From NCBI RefSeq assembly GCF_020618775.1, contig NZ_JAESVB010000002.1, forward strand, positions 372,001 through 436,000: a DNA stretch of 64,000 nt, written 5' to 3'. The stretch is from Acidisoma silvae. Its GTDB lineage: Bacteria > Pseudomonadota > Alphaproteobacteria > Acetobacterales > Acetobacteraceae. The notes below the pieces were generated by a model that worked only from the letters and a program-made list of their open reading frames with translations, ran no database searches and was not told the DNA's origin. A program made the position numbers and the translations under genes. This document shows, piece after piece, positions 17,463 to 27,211 of this stretch (positions within the stretch are counted from its first letter, which is position 1; every line of letters starts with the position of its first letter).

Positions 17463-18179
17463 GTGGCTGGCTTGGCACTCACCGGCACGGACCTCGCCCG
17501 CTACCAGACGGCGCAGGCGCTGGCGCGCGATAGCCTGGACGAAATCGCATCCTGCATCCGCCCCGGCGCGACCGAGGCGAGCCTGATGGAGGATTGCCGG
17601 CGCATCATGGATGCGCATGGTGCCACCGGCTATTGGTGGTACGGGATACCGGCCGTCATCCTCGCCGGACCGCGCCTGCATGTGTCCGAAGAAGGCGATG
17701 TCTATCAGCCGGCGACGATTCCGATCGCCCCGGACGACATGGTGACGATCGATGTCGCGCCGGAAATCGACGGCATCTGGGGGGATTGCGCCCGCAGCTT
17801 CTTTCTCAAGGACGGCGCAATCGTGCCGCCCGAGGTCGCGGGCGCGGCGCAGGCGGAAGGCATGGCGGCGGAAGCGGCGCTCCATGCCCATCTGCTGGCG
17901 GTCGCGCGGCCGGACATGACCTTCCAACAGCTGCACGGCGCCATGGCCGCGCGGCTCGCCGAACTCGGCTTCACGAACTTGGATTTCCTCGGCAATTTCG
18001 GCCACAATATCGGCGATGACCTGCATGGCCGCGCCTATATGGATGCCAATTGCACCGTGCGGCTGGACAGCGTGCCGATGTTCACCTTCGAGCCGCATAT
18101 CGCGAAGAAAGGCAGCCCCCTCGCCTTCAAATACGAGGAAGTCTATCGCTTCGAAGACGGAAAATTAGTTCTGTTATAG
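17463..18179 (+). CDS. M24-family metallopeptidase (creatinase/aminopeptidase fold)
   Basis: 238 residues from a GTG at 17463. It is the pita-bread catalytic domain alone, without the N-terminal domain of full Xaa-Pro dipeptidases. Metal ligands appear in order: TIDVAPEIDGIWGDCARSF (two Asp, about 95-113), GHNIGDDLHG (His, about 180) and the late MFTFEPHI and KYEEVYRF (Glu residues, about 205-230). It is probably co-transcribed with the binding-protein gene, so it may process the imported compound. Proline peptidase versus creatinase-like amidohydrolase activity is undecided. Confidence 0.82.
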   Translation: MAGLALTGTDLARYQTAQALARDSLDEIASCIRPGATEASLMEDCRRIMDAHGATGYWWYGIPAVILAGPRLHVSEEGDVYQPATIPIAPDDMVTIDVAPEIDGIWGDCARSFFLKDGAIVPPEVAGAAQAEGMAAEAALHAHLLAVARPDMTFQQLHGAMAARLAELGFTNLDFLGNFGHNIGDDLHGRAYMDANCTVRLDSVPMFTFEPHIAKKGSPLAFKYEEVYRFEDGKLVLL

Positions 18180-18181
18180 AT

Positions 18182-18217
18182 AAGAGATGGGCGCCTCGCG
18201 GCGCCCATCTCTTTTTT
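18182..18217. terminator. Bidirectional terminator between the M24 peptidase and ilvA
   Basis: A perfect 14-bp stem, AAGAGATGGGCGCC (18182-18195), TCGC loop, and its complement at 18200-18213, followed by Ts on the plus strand and preceded by As. It sits between two convergent stops and should work in both directions. Confidence 0.9.
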
Positions 18218-19418
18218 ACAGCCTGCGGACGATATAGGCTTCGCGCAGTTTCGACTCGATGAACGAGCCATGCGCCGCGTCACGCGCTTCGATCATCACT
18301 TCCAGCTGCGCCGCCTGCACGGTGGGCGAGCTGAACAAACGATGATGAGCGACTTCCAGAATATTCCCGCCCTCGTCGCCGATGCGCGTCGCGATATCGC
18401 CCAGCATGCCGGGCCGGTCCGGCATTTCCAGGACCAGGCGCAGCATCCGCCCGTCGCGCAGAAGATTGCGCTGTAGGGTATTGGCCAGAATGCGGGCGTC
18501 GATATTGCCGCCAGAGACCGGCAAGCCGACCCGCTTGCCGGCAAACCGATCCGGATATTGCAGCACGGCCGCCAAAGCTGCCGCCCCCGCACCTTCCGTC
18601 ACCATCTTGGCACCTTCGGCCAGCATGCCCACGCCGCGCTCGACCGAGGCTTCCGAGACGATGAGGATTTCGATCCCGAGCGTCTTCAGGATTTCGAGCG
18701 GCATTTCGCCGACATCGCGGACGGCGATGCCCTCGGCAATGGTCTGGCCGCCGACCGAAACCGGCTGGCCCGCCATGCGCTGCACCATGGCACTATAGGC
18801 TTCGACCTCGACACCCAGGATTTCGATGCCGGGCTTCATCGCCCGCGCGGCGGTCGCACAGCCCGCGAGAAGGCCGCCACCACCGATCGGAATTACCAGG
18901 ACATCGAGGTCCGGAAAATCCTGCAACAATTCCAAGGCCATGGTGCCTTGGCCAGCGATAATGCCCGCATCGTCATAGGGATGGATGAAGACCAACCCCT
19001 CCGTCTCCGCCAGATGATGCGCATGCGCGGCGGCTTCCGCCAGGCTTTCGCCATGCAGCACCACGCGCGCCCCCCAGGACGCCGTACGCGTCACTTTGGT
19101 GCTCGGCGTGAATTTCGGCATCACGATGGTAGCCGAAACGCCCAGCAGATGCGCATGGCGTGCGACCGCCTGGGCGTGATTGCCGGCGGACATGGCGATG
19201 ACACCGCGCGCCGCTTCCTCAGGGGTCAGCAGCGCCAGCCGGTTGGCGGCACCCCGTTCCTTGAAGGCGCCGGTCGCCTGAAGGTTTTCGAGCTTGAGGA
19301 CGATATCCGCGCCGGTCGCCCGACTCAGCCCGTCACTCCGCACGGCGGGCGTGCGCAGCACACGGCCGGCAATACGGCCGGACGCGGCCTCGATATCCGC
19401 GAAATTGGGGAGGGTCAT
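18216..19418 (-). CDS. ilvA: Threonine ammonia-lyase (threonine dehydratase), ACT-domain form
   Basis: 400 residues, fold-type II PLP enzyme converting threonine to 2-oxobutyrate and ammonia, the first step of isoleucine synthesis or threonine catabolism. The PLP lysine lies in ATGAFKERGAANRL (about 48-61), the phosphate-binding loop is IPIGGGGLLAG (about 177-187), and LPVSGGNID follows near 310. A single ACT-like domain fills about 325-400 (LRLVLEMPDRPGMLGDIATR). The short one-ACT form is closer to TdcB-like enzymes than to the long two-ACT IlvA. It follows greA by 12 bp. Confidence 0.9.
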   Translation of the reverse strand: MTLPNFADIEAASGRIAGRVLRTPAVRSDGLSRATGADIVLKLENLQATGAFKERGAANRLALLTPEEAARGVIAMSAGNHAQAVARHAHLLGVSATIVMPKFTPSTKVTRTASWGARVVLHGESLAEAAAHAHHLAETEGLVFIHPYDDAGIIAGQGTMALELLQDFPDLDVLVIPIGGGGLLAGCATAARAMKPGIEILGVEVEAYSAMVQRMAGQPVSVGGQTIAEGIAVRDVGEMPLEILKTLGIEILIVSEASVERGVGMLAEGAKMVTEGAGAAALAAVLQYPDRFAGKRVGLPVSGGNIDARILANTLQRNLLRDGRMLRLVLEMPDRPGMLGDIATRIGDEGGNILEVAHHRLFSSPTVQAAQLEVMIEARDAAHGSFIESKLREAYIVRRL

Positions 19419-19430
19419 GCTACCCTCCGC

Positions 19431-19904
19431 TTAGCCGAAGCGGACCGTAATAATCTCGTAGGATCGGTCTCCACCCGGCGCGGGCACCGAGACGGTATCG
19501 CCTTTTTTCTTGCCGATAAGGGACTTGGCGAGCGGAGACGACACCGAAAGCAGGCCCTGCTTGATGTCGGCCTCATGCACGCCGACGATCTGATAGGTCG
19601 CTTCCTTCTCGGTTTCCTCGTCCACCAGCTGGACATGGGCGCCGAACTTCACATTCTCGCCAGAGAGTGTCGCCGGATCGATCACCTCGGCCGCCGAGAT
19701 GATCTCCTCAAGCTCCTGAATACGCCCTTCAATGAAGGACTGGCGCTCGCGCGCCGCATGATATTCGGCATTCTCGCTGAGATCGCCATGGCTACGCGCT
19801 TCCGCGATGGCGCGAATAACGGCAGGCCGCTCTTCGCTGCGCAGCTGCCGTAACTCGGTCTCCAGGCGGACCAGGCCGGGCCCGGTCATCGGAAATTTCT
19901 GCAC
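19431..19904 (-). CDS. greA: Transcription elongation factor GreA
   Basis: 157 residues, full length. The N-terminal coiled coil carries the acidic tip in SHGDLSENAEYHAARERQ (about 38-55), whose Asp and Glu help RNA polymerase cleave backtracked transcripts. The C-terminal FKBP-like domain contains SPLAKSLIGKKKGD. It lies downstream of carB after a 125-bp gap and just upstream of ilvA. Confidence 0.96.
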   Translation of the reverse strand: MQKFPMTGPGLVRLETELRQLRSEERPAVIRAIAEARSHGDLSENAEYHAARERQSFIEGRIQELEEIISAAEVIDPATLSGENVKFGAHVQLVDEETEKEATYQIVGVHEADIKQGLLSVSSPLAKSLIGKKKGDTVSVPAPGGDRSYEIITVRFG

Positions 19905-19955
19905 GCAACGTCCTCGCAGTCATCAGTCAACTAGGACTGGTTAACAAAGCAATGA

Positions 19956-19980
19956 GGCCGGATCACGGCGTGACCCGGCC
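19956..19980 (-). terminator. Hairpin downstream of carB
   Basis: GGCCGG-A-TCAC-GGC-GTGA-C-CCGGCC forms a stem with one internal mismatch in the gap between carB and greA. Only a weak T-rich run follows on the minus strand, so it may be an attenuator rather than a full terminator. A second small inverted repeat (CTCCCG/CGGGAG) lies at about 19986-20004. Confidence 0.4.
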
Positions 19981-20029
19981 CCAGCCTCCCGAAGGATCCG
20001 GGAGTTGCCAGCGAAGCTAGGGCTGGCGG

Positions 20030-23000
20030 TTAAAACGGGGATCGAAAGTACGACTGTAGCGGCGCAACTTCAAGCGGCCCAGTTTTCATAGCCGCTACCG
20101 CGTGAACGGCGGCCCGCGCCCCCGCAATGGTGGTGAAATGCGGAATGCCGAGCGTGAGGGCACTGCGCCGGATATCAAAACTGTCCCGGACCGACTGCGG
20201 CGTGGAGGCGGTGTTGATCACCATCTGAATCTCGCCCGACTGAATGGCGTCCACACAATGCGGGCGGCCTTCCATCACCTTGGCAACCGCCTTCACCTCG
20301 ATCCCGGCCTCGCGGATGCGCGCGGCCGAACCCTTGGTCGCGACGATCTGGAAACCCATCTCGGTCAGGCGACGGGCCAGCGGCACCAGTGCCGCCTTGT
20401 CGCCGTCTTTGACCGAGAGGAAGACCGCGCCTTCCATCGGCAGGCGCACGCCCGCCCCCAGCTGCGCCTTGGCGAAGGCGCGGGCGAAATTGGTGTCGAG
20501 GCCCATAACCTCGCCGGTCGACTTCATCTCCGGCCCCAGGATGGTATCGACCTCTGGAAAGCGCGCGAAGGGGAAGACCGATTCCTTCACGGCCACATGC
20601 GGCCGCTCGGCATGCCCGTCCAGGCTGAAGCTGGATAGCTTGGCGCCGGCCATGACCTGCGCCCCGATCTTGGCGATCGGCACGCCCGTTGCCTTGGCGA
20701 CGAAGGGCACGGTGCGGGCCGCACGGGGATTGACCTCCAGCACGTAGATCGTCTCGTCCTTGATCGCATACTGCACGTTCATCAGGCCGATGACGTTGAG
20801 CGCGCGGGCCATGGCGACGGTCTCGGCCTTCAGCTCTTCCACAATCGCGGGCGACAGCGAATAGGGCGGCAGCGAGCAGGCGCTGTCCCCGGAATGGATG
20901 CCGGCTTCCTCGATATGCTCCATCACGCCGGCGACAAAGACCTGTTCGCCGTCGGCGATGCAGTCGACATCGACTTCGATGGCGTCATTCAGATAGCGGT
21001 CGATGAGGACGGGATTATCGCCCGAGACGCGCACCGCTTCCCGCATGTAGCGGGCAAGCTGCGTGCGGTCATGCACGATTTCCATCGCGCGGCCGCCCAG
21101 CACATAGCTCGGGCGGATGACGACCGGATAGCCGATGCGCTCGGTAATCGCCTCGGCCTCATCCGTGGACCGCGCAATGCCGTTTTCCGGCTGGCGCAAA
21201 CCCAATTTGTGCAGCAGTTCCTGGAAGCGCTCGCGATCTTCCGCGATGTCGATGGCATCCGCGCTGGTGCCGAGCACCGGAATGCCGGCGGCCGACAGCG
21301 CCTGGGACAGTTTCAGCGGTGTCTGCCCGCCATATTGCACGATGCAGCCAAGCACTTCGCCGTTCTGCTGTTCGCGACGGATGAGCGAAATCACGTCTTC
21401 CGCCGTCAGCGGCTCAAAATAGAGCCGGTCGGAGGTGTCGTAATCGGTGCTGACGGTTTCCGGATTGCAGTTGACCATGATGGTCTCGAACCCGGCATCC
21501 TTCAGCGCATAGGCCGCGTGGACGCAACAATAGTCGAATTCGATGCCCTGGCCGATGCGGTTGGGACCGCCACCGAGGATGATGACCTTCTTGCGGCCTG
21601 TCGGATCGCTTTCGCAAACCGGCTCGCCGAAGCCCGTCTCATAGGTCGAGTACATATAAGGTGTGGCGGAGGTGAATTCGGCCGCGCAGGTATCGATGCG
21701 CTTATAGACCGGACGCACGCCGAGCTTTTCGCGCGCCACGCCGATCGCCGCTTCCGTCTGGCCGGTGAGCTTGGCCAGCTGCCGGTCGGAAAAGCCCAGC
21801 GCCTTGACGCGCCGCAGGCCCAGCGTGGTCTGCGGCAGGCCATGCGCCTGCACTTCGGCTTCCGCATCGACGATGCGCTTCAGCTCGGCCAGTATCCACG
21901 GGTCGAACTTGCAGCAGTCGTGAATCTCTTCCAGGCTCAGCCCGGCACGGATCGCCTGCGCCGCCATGATCAGGCGGTCGGGCGTGGGCTGGGACAAAGC
22001 GGCACGGAAGGCTTCCGCCGTGCCGTCGCCCGGCGCTTCGATCGGATCGAGACCGGAGAAGCCGGTCTCCATGCTGCGCAGACCCTTTTGCAGCGCTTCC
22101 GCGAAGGACCGGCCGATGGCCATCGCCTCGCCCACCGACTTCATGCTGGTGGAGAGCAGCGCCGGCGTGCCGGGGAATTTCTCGAAGGTGAAGCGCGGAA
22201 TCTTGACGACGACATAGTCGATCGTCGGCTCGAAACTGGCGGGCGTGGTGCGGGTGATGTCGTTCTTCAGCTCGTCCAGCGTATAGCCGACCGCAAGCTT
22301 GGCCGCGATCTTGGCAATGGGGAAACCGGTCGCCTTGGAGGCCAGCGCCGAGGAGCGCGAGACGCGGGGATTCATTTCGATCACGACCATGCGGCCGTCG
22401 GCCGGGTTGAGGCCGAACTGCACGTTCGACCCGCCGGTATCGACCCCGATCTTGCGCAGGCAGGCGATGGAAGCATCGCGCATGCGCTGGTATTCTTTAT
22501 CGGTCAGCGTCAGCGCCGGGGCCACCGTCACGCTATCGCCGGTATGGACGCCCATCGGGTCCACGTTCTCGATGGAGCAGATGATGATGCAGTTGTCGGC
22601 GCTGTCGCGCACGACTTCCATCTCATATTCCTTCCAGCCGAGGACGCTTTCTTCGATCAGCACTTCGGTCGTCGGGCTGGCATCCAGACCGCCGCTGACG
22701 ATGCGTTCGAACTCCGCCTTGTTATAGGCAATGCCGCCGCCGGTGCCGCCCAGCGTGAAGCTGGGGCGGATGACCGCGGGCAGGCCCACCAGGGCCAGCG
22801 CCTCGCGGGCTTCGTCCATCGTATGCGCGATAGCGCTTTTCGGGCTTTCGATGCCGATTTCGGTCATCGCGTCGCGGAACTTCAAACGATCCTCGGCGCG
22901 GTCGATGACATCGGCCTTGGCGCCGATCAGTTCGACACCGTGCTTGGCCAGGATGCCAGCGCGGTCCAGCGTCAGCGCCGTATTCAGCGCCGTCTGCCCG

Positions 23001-23272
23001 CCCATGGTCGGCAGCAGTGCGTCCGGCTTTTCACGGATGATGATCCGCTCGACCATTTCGGGCGTAATGGGTTCGATATAGGTGGCGTCCGCCAGCGACG
23101 GATCGGTCATGATCGTCGCCGGGTTCGAATTGATGAGGATGACGCGATAGCCTTCCTCGCGCAGCGCCTTACAGGCCTGGGCGCCGGAATAGTCGAATTC
23201 GCAGGCCTGACCGATGACGATGGGGCCGGCGCCGATGATCAGGATCGAACGGATGTCTGTACGTTTCGGCAT
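20030..23272 (-). CDS. carB: Carbamoyl-phosphate synthetase large subunit
   Basis: 1080 residues with the expected internal duplication: two ATP-grasp halves (N-terminal half with [20 protein letters not shown]; second half with [20 protein letters not shown] near residue 560), an oligomerisation region between, and a C-terminal allosteric MGS-like domain (about 940-1080, ending near LQSYFRSPF). It makes carbamoyl phosphate for pyrimidines and arginine with ammonia passed from CarA. It starts 4 bp after the carA stop. No oddity was seen in the enzyme itself. Confidence 0.97.
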   Translation of the reverse strand: MPKRTDIRSILIIGAGPIVIGQACEFDYSGAQACKALREEGYRVILINSNPATIMTDPSLADATYIEPITPEMVERIIIREKPDALLPTMGGQTALNTALTLDRAGILAKHGVELIGAKADVIDRAEDRLKFRDAMTEIGIESPKSAIAHTMDEAREALALVGLPAVIRPSFTLGGTGGGIAYNKAEFERIVSGGLDASPTTEVLIEESVLGWKEYEMEVVRDSADNCIIICSIENVDPMGVHTGDSVTVAPALTLTDKEYQRMRDASIACLRKIGVDTGGSNVQFGLNPADGRMVVIEMNPRVSRSSALASKATGFPIAKIAAKLAVGYTLDELKNDITRTTPASFEPTIDYVVVKIPRFTFEKFPGTPALLSTSMKSVGEAMAIGRSFAEALQKGLRSMETGFSGLDPIEAPGDGTAEAFRAALSQPTPDRLIMAAQAIRAGLSLEEIHDCCKFDPWILAELKRIVDAEAEVQAHGLPQTTLGLRRVKALGFSDRQLAKLTGQTEAAIGVAREKLGVRPVYKRIDTCAAEFTSATPYMYSTYETGFGEPVCESDPTGRKKVIILGGGPNRIGQGIEFDYCCVHAAYALKDAGFETIMVNCNPETVSTDYDTSDRLYFEPLTAEDVISLIRREQQNGEVLGCIVQYGGQTPLKLSQALSAAGIPVLGTSADAIDIAEDRERFQELLHKLGLRQPENGIARSTDEAEAITERIGYPVVIRPSYVLGGRAMEIVHDRTQLARYMREAVRVSGDNPVLIDRYLNDAIEVDVDCIADGEQVFVAGVMEHIEEAGIHSGDSACSLPPYSLSPAIVEELKAETVAMARALNVIGLMNVQYAIKDETIYVLEVNPRAARTVPFVAKATGVPIAKIGAQVMAGAKLSSFSLDGHAERPHVAVKESVFPFARFPEVDTILGPEMKSTGEVMGLDTNFARAFAKAQLGAGVRLPMEGAVFLSVKDGDKAALVPLARRLTEMGFQIVATKGSAARIREAGIEVKAVAKVMEGRPHCVDAIQSGEIQMVINTASTPQSVRDSFDIRRSALTLGIPHFTTIAGARAAVHAVAAMKTGPLEVAPLQSYFRSPF

Positions 23273-23276
23273 GGAC

Positions 23277-24704
23277 TCAACCCTTCGCCTTCTCGGCGTC
23301 CATCATCGCGACAAAGCGATGGAACAAGTGGTGGCTGTCGCTCGGCCCGGGGCTCGCCTCGGGATGATACTGCACGGAAAAGGCCTTCTTGCCCGGCGCG
23401 CGGATGCCTTCGTTGCTGCCGTCGAAGAGGCTGATATGGCTAACCGCGACGCCGGCCGGCAGAGAGGCCTCGTCAACCGCGAAACCGTGGTTCTGGCTGG
23501 TGATTTCAACCTTGCCGGTTTCGAGGTCTTTCACGGGCTGATTGGCGCCGCGATGGCCGCGATCGAGCTTATAGGTCTTGGCCCCCAGGGCGGTCGCCAG
23601 CAATTGGTGACCGAGGCAGATGCCGAAGACCGGAATATCGGCCGCCATCACGCCCTGGATCGCCGGCACGGCATAGGTCGCCGTCGCCGCCGGGTCACCC
23701 GGACCGTTGGAGAGAAAGAGGCCGTCCGGCTGATGGCGCAGGATCTCCTCCGCCGTCGCGGTCGCCGGCACCACCGTCACGCGGCAGCCGGCCGAGGCGA
23801 GGGAACGCAGGATATTGCGCTTGGCGCCGTAATCGACGGCGACGACATGATGGCGCGGCGCTGTCTGGCGGCCTTGCGCCTCGCCCCAGGCCCAGACCGT
23901 CTCGTCCCATTCGTAGGTCTGGGTGCAGGAGACGTCCTTCGCGAGGTCCATGCCTTCAAGGCCGGGCCAGACGGAGGCCTGGGCCTGCAAAGCGGCGATG
24001 TCGAATTGTCCGTCAGCCGGATAGCAGAGCACGCCGGTCGGCGCGCCGCCGTCGCGAATGCGCATGGTCAGCGCCCGCGTATCGATGCCGCCGATGCCCG
24101 GCAGGTCCATCGCTTCCAGCCAGGCGGTGAAGCTGCGGGTCGCACGCCAATTGCTGGGCGCGGTGATGTCCTGCGCCGTCACCAGGCCGAGCGCGAAAGG
24201 CGTCGCGGCTTCGTCATCCTGCGCATTGGCGCCGACATTGCCGATATGGGGAAAGGTAAAGGTGACGATCTGCCCGGCGAAGGACGGATCGGTCATGGTC
24301 TCCTGATAGCCGGTCAGCGCGGTATTGAAGCAGACTTCACCGACGCGGGCGCCGTTGCCCAGCGTATGAGCGCCGAAGCCGCGCCCCCACCACAGGCTGC
24401 CATCGGCCAGCACAAGAACGGCGGTCGCCCCTTCGGGCACCACAGACGCTGTTGCAGAATGGTTGGCATCCGGCATGATCGGATCGTCCTTCACGGCTGG
24501 TTCGATAGCGCTGTCGGGCGCAGCGGCACCGGGCATGTCATTGAGCGTCAGGCCCGTGGCGGCAATAATGGTGCGCCAATGTTTCGACGGGATTACCCCG
24601 GATTGCTTCCACTTTCGCAGGGCTTCCGGGCTTACATTGGTCAGCCGCGCGGCAGCATCGGGACCGCCGAGGCGCTGTACGATATCATTGACTGCTAGGG
24701 GCAT
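23277..24704 (-). CDS. carA: Carbamoyl-phosphate synthetase small subunit fused to an N-terminal helix-turn-helix domain
   Basis: 475 residues from the ATG at 24704; family members usually have about 380-400. Residues ~5-57 form a Cro-like helix-turn-helix: [39 protein letters not shown], then [13 protein letters not shown] ~33-residue Pro/Ala/Asp-rich linker follows, then the normal CarA enzyme from about residue 91 ([17 protein letters not shown]). The glutaminase triad is intact: the Cys in [15 protein letters not shown] and the His/Glu in YHPEASPGP. An in-frame ATG at 24755 lies inside an operator palindrome and would add 17 residues; the ATG at 24704 fits the domain start and predicted promoter better. 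Two GGGAA-N5-TTCCC palindromes upstream suggest the domain regulates the operon. DNA binding is inference; the enzyme call is certain. I dimly recall a catalogued short domain name, carph-isopro, for such fusions, so the domain itself may be known. Confidence 0.95.
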   Translation of the reverse strand: MPLAVNDIVQRLGGPDAAARLTNVSPEALRKWKQSGVIPSKHWRTIIAATGLTLNDMPGAAAPDSAIEPAVKDDPIMPDANHSATASVVPEGATAVLVLADGSLWWGRGFGAHTLGNGARVGEVCFNTALTGYQETMTDPSFAGQIVTFTFPHIGNVGANAQDDEAATPFALGLVTAQDITAPSNWRATRSFTAWLEAMDLPGIGGIDTRALTMRIRDGGAPTGVLCYPADGQFDIAALQAQASVWPGLEGMDLAKDVSCTQTYEWDETVWAWGEAQGRQTAPRHHVVAVDYGAKRNILRSLASAGCRVTVVPATATAEEILRHQPDGLFLSNGPGDPAATATYAVPAIQGVMAADIPVFGICLGHQLLATALGAKTYKLDRGHRGANQPVKDLETGKVEITSQNHGFAVDEASLPAGVAVSHISLFDGSNEGIRAPGKKAFSVQYHPEASPGPSDSHHLFHRFVAMMDAEKAKG

Positions 24705-24710
24705 GACGTC

Positions 24711-24739
24711 CAGATACGGGAAATTATTTCCCAGTTCAA
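24711..24739 (-). promoter_or_regulatory. Predicted carA promoter containing an operator
   Basis: On the minus strand, -35 TTGAAC (24739-24734), a 17-bp spacer TGGGAAATAATTTCCCG and -10 TATCTG (24716-24711), then six bases to the ATG at 24704. The spacer is almost entirely operator 1, so a bound protein would block RNA polymerase. The predicted transcript would have little or no leader. Both boxes are imperfect (4 and 3 of 6). Confidence 0.4.
24718..24732. promoter_or_regulatory. Operator 1: perfect palindrome GGGAAAT-T-ATTTCCC
   Basis: A 15-bp palindrome with 7-bp perfect arms, lying 14-28 bp upstream of the carA start. It shares the GGGAA-N5-TTCCC core with operator 2, with centres 38 bp apart. 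Probable binding site of the CarA helix-turn-helix domain; the binding protein is inferred. Confidence 0.65.
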
Positions 24740-24754
24740 CGCTGAAACACCGCA

Positions 24755-24771
24755 TGGGAAAAATCTTCCCA
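24755..24771. promoter_or_regulatory. Operator 2: palindrome TGGGAA-N5-TTCCCA
   Basis: A 17-bp imperfect palindrome with the same GGGAA-N5-TTCCC core as operator 1. It lies 44 bp before the yqeY start and covers the earliest possible carA ATG. A weak plus-strand -35 (TTCAAC, 24735-24740) and -10 (AAAAAT, 24759-24764), 18 bp apart, would place it over the yqeY-dnaG-rpoD promoter. Confidence 0.6.
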
Positions 24772-24815
24772 GCGCATGTGGCGTCACTTGGCTGGGCTTG
24801 ACTGGAGAGCAGAGC

Positions 24816-25274
24816 ATGAGCATTCGCGACGACATCACAGCTTCCATGAAGACCGCCATGAAGGCCGGCGACAGCGAAAGGCTTTCCGCCGTGCGCCTGA
24901 TCATGGCCAAGCTCAAGGATGCCGATATTGCCGCACGGCCCAAAGGTGTCGAGCGTATTTCCGATGACGAGGTTCTGACCATGCTGCGCGGCATGATCAA
25001 GCCGCGCCGGGAAGCCATCGAGCTGTATGAAAAAGGCAACCGTCCGGAACTGGCCGCCAAGGAACAGTCCGAGATCGTGGTCATCGAAAGCTTCCTGCCC
25101 CGCGCCCTAAACGAAGAGGAAATGCAGGCGGCCGTGGCGGACGCCGTGGCAGAGACGGGTGCTACCGGTGTCAAGGACATGGGTAAAGTCATGGCCGTTC
25201 TGAAGACCAAGCACGGCGCCGCGCTGGACATGGCGCGCATCGGCGCGATTGTGAAAACGGCCCTCGCGGGTTAA
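24816..25274 (+). CDS. yqeY: GatB/YqeY domain protein
   Basis: 152 residues from the ATG at 24816, preceded by GGAGAG (24804-24809); an earlier ATG at 24798 has no ribosome-binding site. It resembles the tail domain of GatB, the amidotransferase subunit: MKTAMKAGDSERLSAVRLIM, ESFLPRALNEEEMQAAV and KDMGKVMAVLK. Its function is unclear; it may bind tRNA. It is the first gene of the yqeY-dnaG-rpoD operon, a common arrangement, and is divergent from carA with a 111-bp gap holding both operators. Confidence 0.9.
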   Translation: MSIRDDITASMKTAMKAGDSERLSAVRLIMAKLKDADIAARPKGVERISDDEVLTMLRGMIKPRREAIELYEKGNRPELAAKEQSEIVVIESFLPRALNEEEMQAAVADAVAETGATGVKDMGKVMAVLKTKHGAALDMARIGAIVKTALAG

Positions 25275-25283
25275 CCACAGGGC

Positions 25284-27143
25284 ATGGCGCTTCCCCCCTC
25301 CTTCCTCGATGAGCTCAGGGCGCGGACGCCGCTCGCGCCGCTCATCGGGCGGCGGGTGAAGCTCACCCGCTCCAGCCGGGACTGGAAGGGCTGCTGCCCT
25401 TTCCATAACGAGAAGTCGCCGTCCTTCTACGTCTATAACGACCATTATCACTGCTTCGGCTGTGGCGTGCATGGCGATGCCATCAGCTTCGTCATGCAGA
25501 CCCAGAACGCGGGCTTCATGGAGGCGATCGAGCAGCTTGCCTCCGAAGCCGGCATGGAAGTGCCGAAGGCGAGCCCGGAGGCAGCAGCGGCAGAAAAGCA
25601 GCGCGCCGATTTGAATGATATTCTGGCAGCGGCCGGCCGTTTTTTTGAGGATCAACTGGCCGGCCCCAATGGCCGCGAGGCGCGGGACTATCTGGACCGG
25701 CGCGGCCTGAGCGCCGAGACCGTCCGCCGCTTCGGCCTGGGTTTTTCCGGCCCCGGCCGTGGCGCGCTGGCCAGTGACTTCGCTCGCGCCGGCATCGAGA
25801 TGAACCGGCTGGTCGAGGCCGGGCTGATGAAGCAGACGGAAGACGGCCGTATGGTCGATTTCTTCTTCAACCGCGTGATGTTCCCCATCCGCGACGCGCG
25901 CGGCCGGCCTATCAGCTTCGGCGGGCGCATCATGGGCGACGGTCAGCCCAAATACCTCAACGGGCCGGAAACGGCGGTCTTTTCCAAGCGTCGCACGCTG
26001 TATGGGCTGGACCTCGCCCGTGCCGATCTCGCCAATACCAGGCGGCAGGGCGAGCGGCAGAGCCTGCTGGTCGTGGAAGGCTATATGGATGTCATCGCAT
26101 TGTCACAGGCGGGTTTCCCGGCCGTGGCCCCGCTCGGCACCGCCATCACGCCCGAGCAGGTAGAAGCGATCTGGCAATATCACGACCGGCCGGTCTTCTG
26201 CTTCGACGGCGACGCCGCCGGCCGGCGCGCCGGACGGAAGGCGATCGACCTCGCGCTGCCGCTGCTGACGCCCGAGCACGGGATCGGGATCGCCATCCTG
26301 CCCCAGGGCGAAGACCCGGACAGTATCGTCACCAAGCGCGGCCGCCAGGGCATGGCCGATGCCTTGGGTCAGGACGATCTGACGGTCGCCATTTACGATC
26401 TGCTGAAGGACGAGATCCAGCCCAAGTCGCCGGATGATTGGGCGCGGTTTCAGACCGAACTGGATGCGGCCGCCAACGCCATTACGCAGAAGGCCATCTC
26501 AAGCACCTATTGGGGCGTGCTGCGGGACCGCTGGAAAAACGAATGGTATGCCGTCCGCCAGGGCAATCGCCCGGCCCCGCAGGCGCGTGCCAATCGCCCC
26601 TTCACGCCGGGCGGCCGTCGCGGCGACTGGAAAAATGCACCGCCGCCCGTTCCGATTCCGCCCCGGCCGCTGATCCAGACCGATGTGCAGTCCGCCGAAC
26701 GCGCCCGCGTTTTGCTCGCTATTCTGCTGACCCATCCGCAGCTGCTGCCGGACCTGGAAGAGCCATTGGGCATGCTGGACCTACCCCCCCACCTCACGCG
26801 GCTGCGCGATGCTCTGGCCGCATGGTTGGACGGCCACCCCGAGCTTGACAGAGAGGCCTTGAACGCCCATCTCCGCCGGCTCGGGTATGATGGGGATGTG
26901 TCTGTCGTGCTGGAGGCGCGGCATCTTCCGGCGAGCGCGATGCCGAACGCGTCCCTGACGGAAGCGGCTTCGAGTTGGTGGCAGATATACGGCTTTATGC
27001 GACAGGCGCAGTTGGAAGAAGAGGTGGCTGCCAAGCAGCGCCAGTTCAGCCAGACCCAGGACGCCGAGACAGCCCGCCAGCTTGTCGCTTTGACTGAGGC
27101 CTTGCAGCGGCTGAGGTCGGGCGACATGGACAATATTCAATGA
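25284..27143 (+). CDS. dnaG: DNA primase
   Basis: 619 residues. The N-terminal CHC2 zinc finger is complete (WKGCCPFHNEKSPSF and YHCFGCGVHGD, about 35-66). The TOPRIM catalytic core follows (EGYMDVIAL near 267 and FCFDGDAAGRRAG near 310). A linker rich in Pro and Arg precedes the DnaB-binding C-terminal domain (about 470-619). It makes RNA primers for replication. It starts 9 bp after yqeY. Confidence 0.96.
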   Translation: MALPPSFLDELRARTPLAPLIGRRVKLTRSSRDWKGCCPFHNEKSPSFYVYNDHYHCFGCGVHGDAISFVMQTQNAGFMEAIEQLASEAGMEVPKASPEAAAAEKQRADLNDILAAAGRFFEDQLAGPNGREARDYLDRRGLSAETVRRFGLGFSGPGRGALASDFARAGIEMNRLVEAGLMKQTEDGRMVDFFFNRVMFPIRDARGRPISFGGRIMGDGQPKYLNGPETAVFSKRRTLYGLDLARADLANTRRQGERQSLLVVEGYMDVIALSQAGFPAVAPLGTAITPEQVEAIWQYHDRPVFCFDGDAAGRRAGRKAIDLALPLLTPEHGIGIAILPQGEDPDSIVTKRGRQGMADALGQDDLTVAIYDLLKDEIQPKSPDDWARFQTELDAAANAITQKAISSTYWGVLRDRWKNEWYAVRQGNRPAPQARANRPFTPGGRRGDWKNAPPPVPIPPRPLIQTDVQSAERARVLLAILLTHPQLLPDLEEPLGMLDLPPHLTRLRDALAAWLDGHPELDREALNAHLRRLGYDGDVSVVLEARHLPASAMPNASLTEAASSWWQIYGFMRQAQLEEEVAAKQRQFSQTQDAETARQLVALTEALQRLRSGDMDNIQ

Positions 27144-27157
27144 GACTAGACGGAATT

Positions 27158-27186
27158 TTGCCTCGGTATCGGGGCATGACTACAAT
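27158..27186 (+). promoter_or_regulatory. Predicted rpoD promoter in the dnaG-rpoD gap
   Basis: TTGCCT (27158-27163), 17 bp, TACAAT (27181-27186). Box quality and spacing are good (4 and 5 of 6), and it lies 25 bp before the rpoD start. It would allow rpoD transcription independent of the upstream promoter. Confidence 0.5.
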
Positions 27187-27211
27187 GCGGACCCACGGCG
27201 AAGAGGTGTGA

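Noticed and set aside
20894-23434. 846-codon open frame antisense to carB
   Set aside because: Mirror of a highly conserved gene with strong GC bias; no domain and low-complexity composition.
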